DNA of 64,000 nucleotides from Typhlomys cinereus (Eukaryota; Chordata; Mammalia; Rodentia; Platacanthomyidae), in assembly GCA_023101885.1 (NCBI GenBank), contig JALPQD010000305.1, forward strand, positions 62,001 to 126,000, in the 5' to 3' direction. This document shows positions 31,015 to 42,830 of the stretch, piece after piece; position 1 is the first letter of the stretch, and the number at the start of each line of letters is the position of its first letter. The translations under genes and the position numbers were made by a program. The notes under the pieces were generated by a model that made no database searches, was not told the origin of the DNA, and saw only the letters and a list, made by a program, of their open reading frames with translations.

Positions 31015-31570
31015 CTTTTGACATGGAGCACGGTGGCTGAGGCAGGAGGATTACGAAAGGGTTTGAGGCCAGCAAGGATTATATAGTTCCAGGCCAGTCT
31101 GAACCACAGAGCGAGATCTTGCCTCAGAAAGTGAAAAAGGGCCGGCAATATGGTCTAGCAGGTAAAAGTTCTTGCTGTACAAAATCTGCCTACCTGAATT
31201 TGATCTCTGCAGCCCATGGGAAGATAGAAAGAGAGAACTGACTCTAATGTTGTCCTCTGTCTTTCACATGCATATGCTGTGGTATGCATGTATACACACA
31301 ATAATAGGATAAAATGGGGGGGCAAAGCCAGGTGTGGGGGTGTATATTTGTAATTCTAGCCCTTGGGAGTCAGAGGCGAGAGTACCAGGAGTTTAAGACT
31401 ATTCTTTCTACATGGCAAATTCTAGGCTAGCCTGAGTTCCATGAAACCCTATCTCAAAAGTTTGATAATAAAAATTTGAAACTAAAACAGGGCTGAGAAT
31501 GGAGGTTAATGGTAGAGCAGTTGCAGAAAACTTAAGATTCTATCCCCAGTACCACAAGAAAAGAAAAAGC
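31015..31570 (+). repeat. SINE cluster: B1, B3-like, B1, ID-like, all + strand
   Basis: B1 at 31015-31135 (GTGGCTGAGGCAGGAGGATT). B3-like at 31140-31318 (GGGCCGGCAATATGGTCTAG, ATAATAGGATAAAATGG tail). B1 at 31323-31470 (GTAATTCTAGCCCTTGGGAG). ID-like at 31493-31570 (GGGCTGAGAATGGAGGTTAA). Confidence 0.75.
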
Positions 31571-32106
31571 TACCAAACAAACCCAAAATAATGCCAATGA
31601 GCTTTTACCTCTGGCCTTGGACAACCATTATTCTTCACCTATGACTCTGACAGTCCTGAATGTTTGGTGTTGCTTTTCCCCCTGTAGGACTGAGGGTGTG
31701 TGTGTCTATAATTCAGGGCCTCTAATATGCCAGGCAAACGCTCCACCACTGAGCTGCAGCCCCAGGTTTCTGTGGACAGTTTTTCTTACAAGGCAGAATA
31801 ATACATTGATTGTCCTTTTGTGTCTGGTTTATGTCATGTTCATTATCACATCCTTCAGCTGCAGCATGGGACAGACTTTTTTCCCTTTTAGAGGTGAATA
31901 ATGTTTCCTTTTGTGAACATACACTTTTTTTGTTTGTCTTGCTTTGTTTTTTTGGAGGAGGAGATGAAGTCAAGTCTTGTGCAGGATAGTCCAAAGCTGC
32001 GCCACCGAGCTGTATCAGCCGCTGAGCCGTGTGAGCAGAAACCCATGCACTTTGTGTATTCATTTATCACTGGAACTTTGGGGTTGTTTCCATCTCTTGT
32101 CTACTA
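31571..32106. other. Intergenic, mostly unclassified
   Basis: An ID-like complement (CTAATATGCCAGGCAAACGC, CTGAGCTGCAGCCCCAG) is visible at 31722-31765. The rest shows no gene. Confidence 0.4.
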
Positions 32107-32290
32107 TGAATGGTGTGGGTGCTTGAGGCGCAGCTCAGTAGTACACTTGCCTAGCATATGTTCGCTTCCCAGCACTAGCCAAATGGGGTGCATCGTTAAG
32201 CGTTTGGATCACAACACTCAAACATGGTGGCTCACCTGTAATCCCAGCACTCAGGAGGTTTTGCCACAACTTTGAAGCCAACCCCGGCTA
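32107..32290 (+). repeat. B4 SINE, host of a young SINE
   Basis: GCTTGAGGCGCAGCTCAGTA (ID part), then GTGGCTCACCTGTAATCCCA and CACTCAGGAGG (B1 part). Confidence 0.8.
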
Positions 32291-32305
32291 CATGGTGAGT
32301 TCTTT

Positions 32306-32601
32306 TTTTTTTTAATTTTTTTTATTATTATTATTATTTATTCAACTGTGTGCATATGCGTGTGTATGTGTGTGCGTGCGCGTGTGTCTGTGTGTGTGTA
32401 GAACCACGGACGAATTCGCGAACCACCATGGACGCCTCCACCTCCTTCAGCCCCGGGATTCGCAGGCTCCGCCCTACCAGGACCAGAAGCGCAGGCCGCC
32501 CCAGCTTCCGTCTGGCGTCTATACGTGGGATCTGGGATCCGAACTCAGGACCTTCCGCCTTCAAGGCGGAGGCTTAACCCCTGAGCCACCTCTCCAGCCC
32601 C
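32306..32601 (-). mobile_element. Young CpG-rich SINE, copy 2
   Basis: Perfect 15-base duplication CATGGTGAGTTCTTT at 32291-32305 and 32602-32616. Body complement ACCACGGACGAATTCGCGAA and CGCCCTACCAGGACCAGAAG. It is nearly identical to copy 1. The head-side 77 bases recur after the assembly gap (54297-54375). Confidence 0.95.
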
Positions 32602-32616
32602 CATGGTGAGTTCTTT

Positions 32617-33191
32617 AAAAACAAAAAACGTCCACAGTACTGAGAATGAGCAACCTGATTGTGAAGAGCGAACAGCGAGCATTAGGAGGATCACGGAGCA
32701 AGTAAATGCGGCCGCCCATGCACATGACACGGACAGTGCTTGTCCCCTGGCGAAGTTTATCCTGCTTGCTACCCTTACTCCCCTCAGGTCCCTCGCTGCC
32801 TTGTTAGCTGGCATTGAGAGGGGTCACGCAGGGATCAGGGCTTGGGCTTTTCTGCTGGGATGTCATGCGTGCCCATGTGTCCAAAGCAGGAACAGATAGG
32901 AAGAAATGTGTGGGGAAGGGGGCTCGCTCTCTTCCTAGTCAGCGTCTTGCCTCCTGGGGCTTCAGACACCCTGGCTCGCTTAGAACAGGCTGCTTTCCCA
33001 TCTCCACTACAGCCCTCAGAAGAGGTGGAGGCAGAGGCTGGTCCAGTTTGGAATTTTCTGGGCTGGCATCTTGTGGGCTGCCTGGCCCTCGCTTCGCACA
33101 TCCCTCCCTTACTGCTCCCTGGCATGTAGAGATCAAAGCTCTTACCAAACTTGGCACGCCAGTGTTGGAAGTTCTTTCATACCTAGTGACC
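32617..33191. other. Intergenic, single-copy apart from the overlap copy
   Basis: GC-rich with several short overlapping frames on both strands (for example 32814-33260). No frame survives in the second copy at 54377-54968, which argues against coding. Confidence 0.5.
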
Positions 33192-33203
33192 AGAAAGGCT
33201 CTG

Positions 33204-33410
33204 CGGGCTGGAGAGCTGGCTCAGGGGCTAACCCTCTGCCTTGCAGGCGGAAGGTCCTGAGTTCGGATCCTAGATCCCACGTATAGACGCCGGGCGGAAG
33301 CGGGGGCGGCCTGCGTTTCCGGTCCTGGTGGGCGGAGCCTGTGAATCCCGGGGCAGAGTAAACCAGGAGGAGGTGGAGGCGTCCATGGTGGTTCCCGATT
33401 CGTCCGTGGT

Positions 33411-33460
<50 letters not shown>

Positions 33461-33483
33461 ATTGAATAAATAATAATAAAAAA
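33204..33483 (+). mobile_element. Young CpG-rich SINE, copy 3
   Basis: Twelve-base duplication AGAAAGGCTCTG at 33192-33203 and 33484-33495. Reads GGGCTGGAGAGCTGGCTCAG, GACGCCGGGCGGAAGCGGGG, GGCGGAGCCTGTGAATCCCG, GGAGGCGTCCATGGTGGTTC, (CA)n, then GCACAATTGAATAAATAATA. It is the best full-length + strand copy. Confidence 0.96.
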
Positions 33484-33495
33484 AGAAAGGCTCTG

Positions 33496-34100
33496 AAGGT
33501 CACCCAGGCTTTCTGACCTGCTACTGAAGTGCCAGCCTCTCTGACCTGCACAGAAGGGAGGAATTGGAATTCCTTCTGAACAGATGTTAAATCTTTAGGA
33601 AATCTTTCAGCCTTCCCACACACTCCATTTGGTGTTTTAGCTATTGCCAAATCCAGGTGGTGGGGCCTGAGGTGCACAGAAAGGAGTACAAGTAGCAAAC
33701 CCCCTCCCCGGTTGAGAGCACGCCAGCGTGCATGCCGGTATACCCCAGAATCCACGCAAGTACCCCAACGTGCATGCAGGTACCCCAGAATCCATTTAAG
33801 TACCCCAGTGTGTATGCAGGTACCCCAGCGTGCTTGCAAGTACCCCAGCAAGAGCCCCGAGGGAGCAGGATGGCCATGTGAAGATGTTCCCGAATTGCAG
33901 AGATCATCACTGGGGGCCACATTACAGTCAGATGGGTTGGAGAAGCCCCGATGTACCAACGCATGCTCGGGTGACAGCAGGTAATGGTAATATCAGCAAG
34001 CTAGAAGATGGGATTTTGAAAGCTTTGCCATAAAGAAACGATAATGTTTAGGTGATAAATATATGTAGCCTGATTTAACAAATATACCTGAAAACATTTT
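33496..34100. other. Intergenic with a short tandem AGTACCCCAG-type repeat
   Basis: At 33735-33855 about seven imperfect 16-20 bp units of the form GCAGGTACCCCAGCGTGCAT occur. The rest is single-copy sequence. The minus-strand frame 33959-33270 (229 codons) crosses this repeat and the SINE and is not a gene. Confidence 0.6.
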
Positions 34101-34104
34101 CTGG

Positions 34105-34245
34105 ACTAGGATTGGTAGCACACACCTGTGATCCCAGCACTCAGGACATGGAGGCAGGAGGCAGGATTAGAAGCTTAAGGCTAGCCTCTGCATCGTATCA
34201 ACCTTGAGGCTAGTATGGGCTATATGAGACCTGTCTCAACAACAG
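34105..34245 (+). repeat. B1 SINE
   Basis: GGTAGCACACACCTGTGATC, CCAGCACTCAGGACATGGAG, and a duplicated middle AAGGCTAGCCTCTGC. Confidence 0.8.
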
Positions 34246-34317
34246 CAAAAAAGCATGAACTCCAATATTGTGCTATTCTGATATCGTGTCCCCTTTTTAA
34301 AAATGTAATAATTATTT

Positions 34318-34480
34318 TGCTGTATTTGGGTGTATTTGTGTGGGCACATGTACCACAGTGTGGGCATGGACACCACAGCACAACTTTGTGGAGTCGATTC
34401 AATCTTACCACCTTGTGTGGGTCTTGAACTCAGGACATCACAGGTGACCCATTGGTTCACCTCACAGGCCTAATATCAGT
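34318..34480 (-). repeat. B3-like SINE
   Basis: GTGTGGGTCTTGAACTCAGG, then TGACCCATTGGTTCACCTCA. Confidence 0.6.
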
Positions 34481-34927
34481 TTTAATTATCCTACTTGGTT
34501 CAGCTGCCACAGACTGAGGCCTGTATTTTTCCCCTTTATATTTCATCTTTCCTCAAACCCATACTGTGTCAAAAGTAAACTAGACTGCCCCTGGAGAGGA
34601 ATACAGTCCAGTTAGAAGAAGGACATAGAGCACTGTGTAGACCTTTGGGTCCTGCTTTCTCTTAGCATCCCCAAAGAGGGGGACACTAAATGTCTTAACA
34701 GAAATTTATATACAACAATGACTGACAGTTAATCATCAGATATGCCCCCCCCACACACCAACATTTTCCTTGCTCCCAAGTGACTGACCTTGTGGAAGAT
34801 TCAGAGACCTAGTCTCGACATCAGGAAAACAGGAGCTGTAAGGATGGCTGAGTTTGCTCACACTGTGCTGAGATCAAAATTAAGTGCAGAATTGGAATTA
34901 AAGTGATTAAGAAAAGCAGCAAAGAAG

Positions 34928-35290
34928 AGATTGGAGAGATGGTTTAGCAGATAAAGTGCTTGCACTGACAGCATGAGGATCAGAGTTTGGATCCCCAGCA
35001 CCCAGACATAGAAGCCAGGTAGATGTGGTGGTCCTCTTTTTGCCCTCAGCACTAGAGAGGTGGAGATAGGGGGTTCAGGGGTAAACTGGCTGGCAAGATT
35101 AGCTTCAGGTTCAGTGAGAGACCCCGCTTCAGTAAATCAAGTAGAGTGCAGTGGAGGACACCTGACGTCAACCTCTGGTATCTCCATGGAAACATACAGG
35201 CGCACCAACATACACAGGTGTGCCTGCATGGGATCACATGAAACACAAGCACCACATCACACGTGCACATATGCAGTAAAAAGAAAAATG
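34928..35290 (+). repeat. RSINE/B4-type composite SINE
   Basis: GGAGAGATGGTTTAGCAGAT head, GAGTTTGGATCCCCAGCACC B box, a B1-like middle, GGAGGACACCTGACGTCAAC, then a CA-rich end. Confidence 0.8.
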
Positions 35291-35549
35291 ACCGAGTGGC
35301 AATGTTTCTTGTATTGCTGGATTTATGACCTGGAACTAAGGAGAAGAAAGACACACACCTTGGGGTGAACTGAGTTTGTGCACAGAAGGGAGCGTGGAAC
35401 ACAGCTGTGCGGGGGGATGTGGGGGATCACAGCTTCAAATGAAACATTTGAATAATCACATCAGAGAATACATTCTTCCTGTAAGAGTGGTTTATAGGTT
35501 GTGGCATTATAGGAACCTGAGACGTGACAAATCGTTGCTGTGCTCTTTT

Positions 35550-35572
35550 TAATTCTTTTTATTTATTAATTT

Positions 35573-35613
<41 letters not shown>

Positions 35614-35828
35614 CAGAGAGCACTGTGTGTCCCTGTGGAGGACCAAGGGTCCCTTTGGGAATCATCCTGGATTGCTTCTACCTCCTTTTGGCTTCACTCT
35701 GGAATTTCCCAGGCTCTGCCCACTAGGGCTGGAAGTACAAGCTACTGCTGTTTCCACCTGGTGTTATTATGTGGGACCTGGGATCCGAACTCAGGACCTT
35801 TTGCTTGTGAGGCAGAGGCTTAACCCAG
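35550..35828 (-). repeat. B2-superfamily SINE (Dip-like)
   Basis: (TG)n at 35576-35611, body complement GGAATCATCCTGGATTGCTT, then the head region GAGGCTTAACCCAG (head end lost). Confidence 0.88.
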
Positions 35829-35834
35829 TTGGTG

Positions 35835-36145
35835 TGCTCTTAAAACAGCTCTAGGAGACTGAGGCAGGAGGATCACAAGTTCAGAATGTACAATGAGCTC
35901 CAGGCTAGTGCGGGTAACCCTGCCTCAACAGAAAAGGTAAACGGCGCTGTAGATGTAGCTCAATGATGGAGCATGTGCTTAGTGTGAACGGGGCCCTGAG
36001 TTCCAGCCCCGGGACCAGAAAAATAAAAAGCTTTAACCTGGTATGGTGGTGCATGCCTGGAATCCCAGTTACTTAATGAGGCAAGGGGAAATCACAGGTT
36101 CAAGGCTGGCCTGGGCTCTATATCAAGATCCCGCTTTAAAAGGCA
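35835..36145 (+). repeat. B1 fragment followed by B4 SINE
   Basis: B1 end GACTGAGGCAGGAGGATCAC (35851 on), ID part GTAGATGTAGCTCAATGATG (35951 on), B1 part GTGGTGCATGCCTGGAATCC (36046 on). Confidence 0.75.
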
Positions 36146-36720
36146 AAAATGTAAGAACAGCTCCTACGTAAAGTGGTGCAAACTTTTTAGAAAGCAGCTG
36201 GGGAACATGATGTGGGGACCATGGACGGCTTTTTAGAAAGCAGCTGCGCAATCTCTAGGAAACAGGTGCAGCTGCGATGACTCAGCCTCTCCACAGACAT
36301 AAGCACTCAAAAACACACCGAAAGAATTGTTGCAGACAGCCTCCCCCTGCAAGCCTTCTTTCTGGGTGTTCAGTCAGCATCTCTCTCTGGTCCGATGGAC
36401 AGTCTCTCCTATCCGATTTTCCTGCCCCATCTGCCCGCTAGGGAAAGATCTCTCAGGGCACAGTCCATTCGCAGGCCTTCCTGCTCAAAATTATACAGTA
36501 TTTTCTACAGGTCTCTGGTGATGGGGCTCCTTTGTCAGGTGTATTGCCAAACTTATTCACCAAATGGGCCAATAGGCTCATCTCCATGCTCCTGTGCCCT
36601 CTGTTCCCATCTGCTAGTCCATATAGAAGGAATCCCTTCCTTTAGAAACTGCCTTTCAATCAGCCAGAAACAAAATATTACAGAAAAGCCAGAGTCCCCT
36701 GGAGAAGAGTGAGCTGAGAG
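36146..36720. other. Intergenic, single-copy, crossing the end of segment A
   Basis: No gene was recognised. Sequence shared with the second contig stops at 36661. Confidence 0.5.
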
Positions 36721-36724
36721 TTTA

Positions 36725-36990
36725 TTAGATGCTCAAGATACGCCTGGATTTCCAGCTATTTTAGAGGCTGAGGCAGGAAGATTTTTAGCTCCAGGCCAGC
36801 CTGGGTTACACAGCAAGAATTTATCTCAAAATTAAAAGTTGAAGGAAGGGCTGGAGAGATGGTCCAAGGGTTAAGACTGTACCTCGCAAGCAGAAGGTCC
36901 TGAGTTCGGTCCTCCACAGAAACACACAATGCCCTCTGAGATGCACACACTAAATAAGTAAGTAAGTAAATAAATAAATAAATAATTTAG
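36725..36990 (+). repeat. B1 SINE and internally deleted B2-superfamily SINE
   Basis: B1 to 36845 (GCTGAGGCAGGAAGATTTTT). Then head GGGCTGGAGAGATGGTCCAA at 36849, a jump after the B box to CCTCCACAGAAACACACAAT, and a (TAAA)n tail. Confidence 0.8.
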
Positions 36991-37214
36991 AAACTGAAGG
37001 AAGTGAGATGGTAGCTTATAAGACCATTCTTGACTAACATGCACAGGATCCTGAGTTCAATATCCAATATGGGAAAAAAAAGGAGTAAGTGGATTTCTCT
37101 CACAACCTTTCTGGTTCCAGGACAACAGTGTGGGATCATGCAAGACATGATTATATATAGTTCCTGAACTCTTCGCTGTAGGATTTACCAGTTTTATGCT
37201 CTGGACCCTTCTCA

Positions 37215-37600
37215 GAGGGAGAACCTGGGTCCCCTTACAGCTGCTATAACAAATCACACAATAGCAATAACTTATTCTCTCCCAGTTGTGGGGCCAGAAG
37301 TCCCAAGTCAAAGGTATGAGAGGACCCCCACTCTCAAGAAACTTGAGGAGACATCCCTTCTTTCCCTCTCCCAGATCCTGGAGACTGCTGGCAGTCTCCT
37401 ACTTATGTCCACATTACAACAACCTCAGACTGCATTTTTATGTGGCCTTCTCTCCTGTGTGTGTGTTGCAAAATCTCCCCTTTATAAGGGTGCACCTGGA
37501 TACCAGGATGATCTCATGACTATGAACCCCATTTGAAAAGGCTCTTTTCATGCATAAAATAGCATTCATAGGTTCCAGGAATCTTCCAGAGCTATTTCTG
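37215..37600 (+). repeat. L1M-type 3' UTR fossil
   Basis: ACAGCTGCTATAACAAATCA, TTTATGTGGCCTTCTCTCCT, TAAGGGTGCACCTGGATACC and AGGATGATCTCATGACTATG follow the known L1M 3' order closely. Confidence 0.75.
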
Positions 37601-38870
37601 CCTCCTATTTCTCTCAAGTACCCAGCCTGAGACCAGGGACACAAAAGGTTGAAAAAGATGTTTATGGGCTGGCTGGACAGCTGCACTTTCAACTATAAGC
37701 TCTAAAGCTGCTAGCATCCATCATGCACATTTTAAGCTTCCAAGCAAAGGTTTTGGAGTTGTTTACTTGTTCATGGGGAAAGAAGATATGAACAATTGGT
37801 TGTAGAGTACAGGGGTACAGACAGGTGACTCCAAGGTCAAGCGTACTGGAGAAGCTTGTCCTTTAAGAATTAGTTGACTGCCCTCTCTGGCCTTTCATTC
37901 CTGGAACGGTAAAATCACATTCATAATTCTTATCCTGCCGGATTCCAAGCACTAGCACAATTGCTATGTGCAAGAGGGTGTCTAATGTACAAACAGCAAG
38001 ATTGTTCCAGACGTTATTACAAACAGGATGGAAGGAAAGGGAAGAGGGCCACTTTCAGCTCAAAGAATTGCATCTGTAATGGTAGAATTGAGATCTGCAC
38101 TAGGCTGGCAGACAGCCCCCCTGGGGGCTCCTCTAGCTACCATTCAAGTGGCCTTGGCAAAACATTCCCGTTGCCCTGGGCACCATGGCTGGATTTGGAG
38201 GCGGTTCTGAACATGTGCTGTAATTCTGATCTGCTCCTGGTCTGCCTTCTGCTTCTGCCAGTATGTAAGGCAAAGGGCTAAAAGCCATGGCACTCCCTCC
38301 TGCTCCAGAGAAAGAGCCTTTCCTCTGAGCCTAGAGCCTGGACTCCCAGACCACGATTCCTTCCTTAGACTGGAGTGAAGCCCATGAAGCCCAGAACAGG
38401 GGAAACATGATAACAAAGTGGTCAGGTAGCTTTGTTAAATGGCCAAGAGACTGGCCCTTGGCACCTCGTGGAATTCCTTCCTGCAGAGGACCCGACTGCA
38501 CTGAGAAGTCCAGGCCGCTCCAGGGTTGAACTCTGCCCAGGCCTACTGGCCTTCAACACCTCCCCTTTTCCTAGAAGCATCATGTTCCTGGGGCCTCTCA
38601 GTGAGCTCCCATACCTGCTCCCTCTCTGCAAACCAATGTTCAAGGAGCACAAAAATATGCCAGTTTCCCCACAGCACTGGAGCAACATTGCAAAGACGGA
38701 GGCAGGGTTTTTCTGATTGCCTTAGTCCCAACTACCAGCAGCAGGCTCTGCTCTTAGGTAGCTTGTGGGATGCTGAAAGTCTTGGGCACTCATGCCTTAA
38801 GAGCTTGGCTTTTAAGAGCTAGGATTTCCCTTCTGCCTCTTCCTAGCAGTTTCCCCAGACTGCCTGTTAT
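37601..38870. other. Intergenic, single-copy
   Basis: About 1.3 kb without recognisable repeats, relatively GC-rich. The open frames 37961-38281, 38432-38716 and 38526-38822 overlap each other in different frames and have no family features. Confidence 0.45.
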
Positions 38871-39445
38871 GGTTACATTTTGGTGTCTGCTTGACAGTTG
38901 CAGATTGTTTGGAACACAGCTGTGGAGGGTTAATGGTTAGAGCAGACCTTTGAACAAGTCTGCAGGTACTTGATTAGTTGATGTCAAAAACCCAGCCCAT
39001 AGTGGGTGGTACTTTCCAGTGGTGGACCTGATAATAGGAAGTGCAAGTTGTCCTGTGTTGACTCAAGGTTGGGTTCATTCTATGAGCATTGTTGACTTCT
39101 CAGAGCATCGTAGTCTTGCTGCCGTTGCTATCTCCATCCTTGGCTGATGCAAAGCTCCATCCTTTCCACCTTGCCACTGTTCCCAATGCCTTTGGAGCCT
39201 GGTCTCTAGGCCTTACTGCTGTTTGCTGCTCATTGCTGATGTTGGAGCCCAGCTGTTCTTCATTGACATAAGAGTCCAGCTGTTCTTCAATGACACTGGA
39301 GCCGAGTGTCTTCCACCCTCCAGCAAAGTAAAGGTTTGAGACCTTCTTGAGATCTTTAGGTTTTGTGGGACATTCTGGTCAAGAACGAAGAAGCTATGGG
39401 TGGCTACTTTGAAGGACACTATTTTTCATTGTAAGTTAATAAGCT

Positions 39446-39478
<33 letters not shown>

Positions 39479-39530
39479 TAATATATATGTTACATTCTAG
39501 AGATTCTGTTTTTCAGAGAACCCTAATACA
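38871..39530. repeat. Unclassified interspersed repeat with (AT)n
   Basis: TGACAGTTGCAGATTGTTTG near the start and TTTTTCAGAGAACCCTAATA at the end have the feel of a rodent DNA-transposon or LTR relic. (AT)n lies at 39446-39488. Family unknown. Confidence 0.3.
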
Positions 39531-40745
39531 CTGCCCTTCATCTCAGAAGCAGTATGGCTGTCCTGGGGTCAGGGTCATGCCTCAGTCACTTTCCTAAGCA
39601 TGGAGTCATTCATAGCAGATGAATTGCAAGGGGCAGAGCATGGACATCAGGGTTTGATGGCTGCCAAGATGCTCACAGGTCATGTGGAATATTTAAGGAT
39701 AAGAGATGAACTCCCACGAGGGCAGGCTGATTATTCATCGTCACCATTTCCATCTGTCACATAAGGCAGATGAAGATGCTGTTACGTGATTTTTCCCTGG
39801 GGAGATGTGAATGCTTATTCTCCCCTGATGGGACACTAACACCACACTAAAGAATAGCTCCACTCAGGTCTAGAATAAAGAACCAGTGAGATTACTAGAG
39901 ATGCTTACAGGAGCATAGTGAGTGAGAGGTTATTTACATGGGGCATAGGAACGAAGGCAATTCAGTATGGGAAACTCCCACACTAATACTTCCATGCAAG
40001 CTGTTGGTCAAGGAGGTCCCAAAGGCAGTGCCAGTGCTCTGCCAGTAGTATTGGTTGCACATCAGAACCTTATGGTAAGATCCCATTGCTGAAGATAGCG
40101 CACGTACTGATCACATGACACAGAGAAATCAAGGTTGAAATGACCTGGAAGCATCTTCCCTGCTGGCTAGCTTTCATAGGTACTATGCAGGCTGCTAGGG
40201 GAACAAAATCCATCAACAGTCTCACCCAGCTATGAATCCTATGAGATACAACAAGAACTAACCTAGAAAGATGGGCCCATCGATGCAAGAGTGGTATGAA
40301 TGTTACAGGGTGACCAACAACTTTCCAGTTGGATTCAAGGCAAGTTACACAGGAGGCAAGTCACATCTCACACTATAAACCATGAGAACAACCCATTGAA
40401 TGGAGAGACCATAAGACAGAGTCTGTTACTATTGTTTTACTATAAGGACATGGTAGCAAATCCCATAGGTATGACCACTGGTGGTCAAACTGGCCACAAA
40501 ATGAGACCCCTCGGACCTCAGGTATACACCTACTGAAATATTGCCTGTGCCTTAGCAGGTACACAGGCACATACGAGGAGAGACAGTCCTTATGGGACTT
40601 AATGGGACACATACACAAGAAGGGACACTAGAGTAGGAGGGAATCTTGTCAAGAAGAAGATATCACTCAGTGAGAGGAGGGACGATGAGGTAGGATAATC
40701 AGGGGAAGAAAACAACAAAAATCTATTGTACTTTTAATTAACAAA
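39531..40745. other. Intergenic, unclassified
   Basis: No gene seen. 40080-40660 has a phrase-like composition that may be an old retroelement body, but I could not place it. Confidence 0.35.
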
Positions 40746-40749
40746 AATA

Positions 40750-42095
40750 CAGGCAGGAGGAGGTGCAGGTGCAGGCAGGAGGAGATGCGGATTCAGGCAG
40801 GAGGTGCAGTTGCAGGCAAGAGGAGGTGCAGGTCCATGAATGAAGAGATACAGTTATAGACAGGAGCTGCATGTGAAGGCAGGGGGAGGTTTGGGTGCAG
40901 AGAGGAGGAGGTGCGGTGCAGTGAGGAGGTGCAGGCAGTCAGTGCAGATCTAGGCAGAGGTGCAGGTGCAATTAGGAGGAGGTGCAGGTGCAGTCAGAAG
41001 GTTCACATCAGAGATGCAGGTTCATGTAGTGTGTACAGGTAGGAAGTGCAATTGCAGGAAGGAGGTGTAGAAAGTATGCACAGGCAAGATGTGCAGGAGC
41101 AGACAGTCGGTGCAGATGTAGGCAGTGGGTGCAGGCAGGAGGGGCAGGTGCAGAAATGAGGTGCAAGTGCAGGTAGGAGATACAGACAGAGACGCAGGTG
41201 CAGGCAGGAGGTTCAGGCAGGAGGTGCAGGTGCAGGAAGTAGATGCAGACAGGAGGTGTCAGAAGGAGGTGTAGTCAGGAGATGCTAATGCAGGCAGGAG
41301 GTGAAGGTTCAGGCAGAAAGTGTAGATGCAGACAGGAAGTGCAGGTTCAGGTAGTGTGTGCAGGGAGTTAGTGCAGTTGCAGGGAGCAGGTGCAGGCTGC
41401 AGGAGGAGCAGAAGCAGGCAGTAGCAGGCAGGAAGTGCAGGTTCAGGCAGTATGTGCGGGAGGTGCAGATGAAGGCAGGAGGTGCAGGCAGGAGCTGCAG
41501 GTGCATGCTGGAGGAGATTCAAGTGCAGGCAGGAGGTTCAAGTACAATCAGAAAGTGTTAATGCAGGCAAGAGGTGCAGGTTCAGGCAGTGTGTGCAGGC
41601 AGAAGGTGCAGTTGCAGGAAGGAGGTACAGGTAGGAGCTGCAGGTGCATGTTGGAGGAGGCTCAAGTACAGTCAGCAGCTGCAGGTGCTGGCAGGATTTG
41701 CAGGCAGGAGGTGCAGATGGAAGATGCAGGTGCAGGCAGGAGGTGCAGGTACAGGCAGCAGGTCTAGGCAGGAGTTGCAGGCAGAAAGTTTTGGCAGTGG
41801 GTGCAGATGCAGGCAGGAAGCGAAGTGCAAGCAGGCAGTGCAGATATAGGCATAAGTTGCAGGTACAAGCAGGATTTGAAGGCAGGAGGTATAGGTGGGA
41901 GATGCAGGTGCAGGCAAGAAGTGCAAACAAAAGCTGCAGACAGAAGCTGCTGGTGCAGGCAGGAGGTCTAAGCAGGAGGTGTAGGTAGAAGATGCAGGTG
42001 CAAGCAGGACTTGCAGGCATGAGGTGTGGGTGGAACTGTGGGTGTGGGCAGGACATGTATGCAGGAGGTGGAGGTGCAGGTAAGATGTGCCGACA
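40750..42095 (+). repeat. Large degenerate minisatellite, GCAGGNGGTGCAG-type unit
   Basis: About 1.35 kb of tandem units built on GCAGGAGGTGCAGGTGCAG with basic steps of about 6 and 12-13 bp. Higher-order phrases of roughly 30-60 bp recur, for example at 41379-41560, 41560-41720 and 41720-41900. It is strongly G-rich on the + strand and poor in C runs. It flanks no SINE. Long Cys/Arg/Gln frames on + and Leu/Pro/Ala/Cys frames on - are by-products. Confidence 0.96.
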
Positions 42096-42301
42096 GCAGG
42101 ACTATCCCACCACACTGCCTCTTTTACGGTCTACTCTTCCCCCATCTTCTGCTTCCCTCTGTAGAGCCTTAGTACCAAGTAAACCTTCCAGTACCCGTTG
42201 TGACTCGGGCCCCAGGGGTGCTCTGTGCCCTGCTGCCAGCCCACAGACACTGTGGGAGAGACACTTCTGGCCATTTTCTGTCCAAAACAGTTTCTGTCCC
42301 C

Positions 42302-42318
42302 TCCCCCCCCCCCCCCCG
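42302..42318. repeat. Poly-C run
   Basis: Seventeen bases, nearly pure C, a likely site of length errors. Confidence 0.9.
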
Positions 42319-42619
42319 CTATTGCTGCAACCTTTCACTGGACCCTACGTCCTGGCAGCATGAAACCTGGTATCAGTTGGGAGAGGCCAACAAAAGTGGC
42401 ACTCTAGCCACTCTTCCAAACCTTCTGCTAATACCCCTTCCTGTTTCCAGATTTTCTTTGCTGCTGTTCTTCCTGCAGGCTGCCTAGGTAGTTTCTTTCA
42501 GCTGAACAAACCACAATGACAGTTATGATAATGGGGGATACCATGAGGCTGTGGCCTTTCCAAAGCAAATGTTCCCTAGGACACTGGGGCTTGGAGTATG
42601 TAGGGAAAAAAAAAAGCAA

Positions 42620-42780
42620 GGGTTTGAGAGATAGGTCAGTAGGTAAGGCACATGCTTATAGGCATGTCCACCTGATTTGAATCCTCTGAAGAGTGCACAT
42701 GGTGGACAGAGAAAACTAACTTCTGAAAGCTGTCCTCTGACCTCCACCAGTAAATCATGGCTTTCATGATTTCACCTCCC

Positions 42781-42828
<48 letters not shown>

Positions 42829-42830
42829 TT
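42620..42830 (+). repeat. B3-like SINE with (CT)n
   Basis: GAGAGATAGGTCAGTAGGTA head, GAAAGCTGTCCTCTGACCTC body, (CT)n at 42783-42825. Confidence 0.85.

Larger units (their letters stand above)
32525..36661 (+). repeat. Segment A, left-contig copy of an overlap
   Basis: This stretch recurs in the same orientation at 54297-58400, including both flanks of its SINE insertions. This copy has the fewer disrupted motifs, so it is probably the better base-level version. The matching end is GCCTTTCAATC at 36651-36661. Confidence 0.93.

Noticed and set aside
33204..33270. tRNA gene from the A-box and B-box motifs
   Set aside because: The boxes belong to the tRNA-derived head of the SINE. No cloverleaf with acceptor stem closes around them, and the sequence runs into the SINE body.
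33270..33959. 229-codon minus-strand frame
   Set aside because: It crosses a young SINE with its CA tract and a short tandem repeat, and it is broken in the second copy of the locus.
40750..42095. CRISPR-like array
   Set aside because: There are no constant repeats with unique spacers. The units are degenerate tandem repeats, and the DNA is mammalian.
41390..42115. Cys/Arg-rich and Leu/Pro-rich frames of 91-172 codons
   Set aside because: They are translations of the minisatellite in several frames on both strands.
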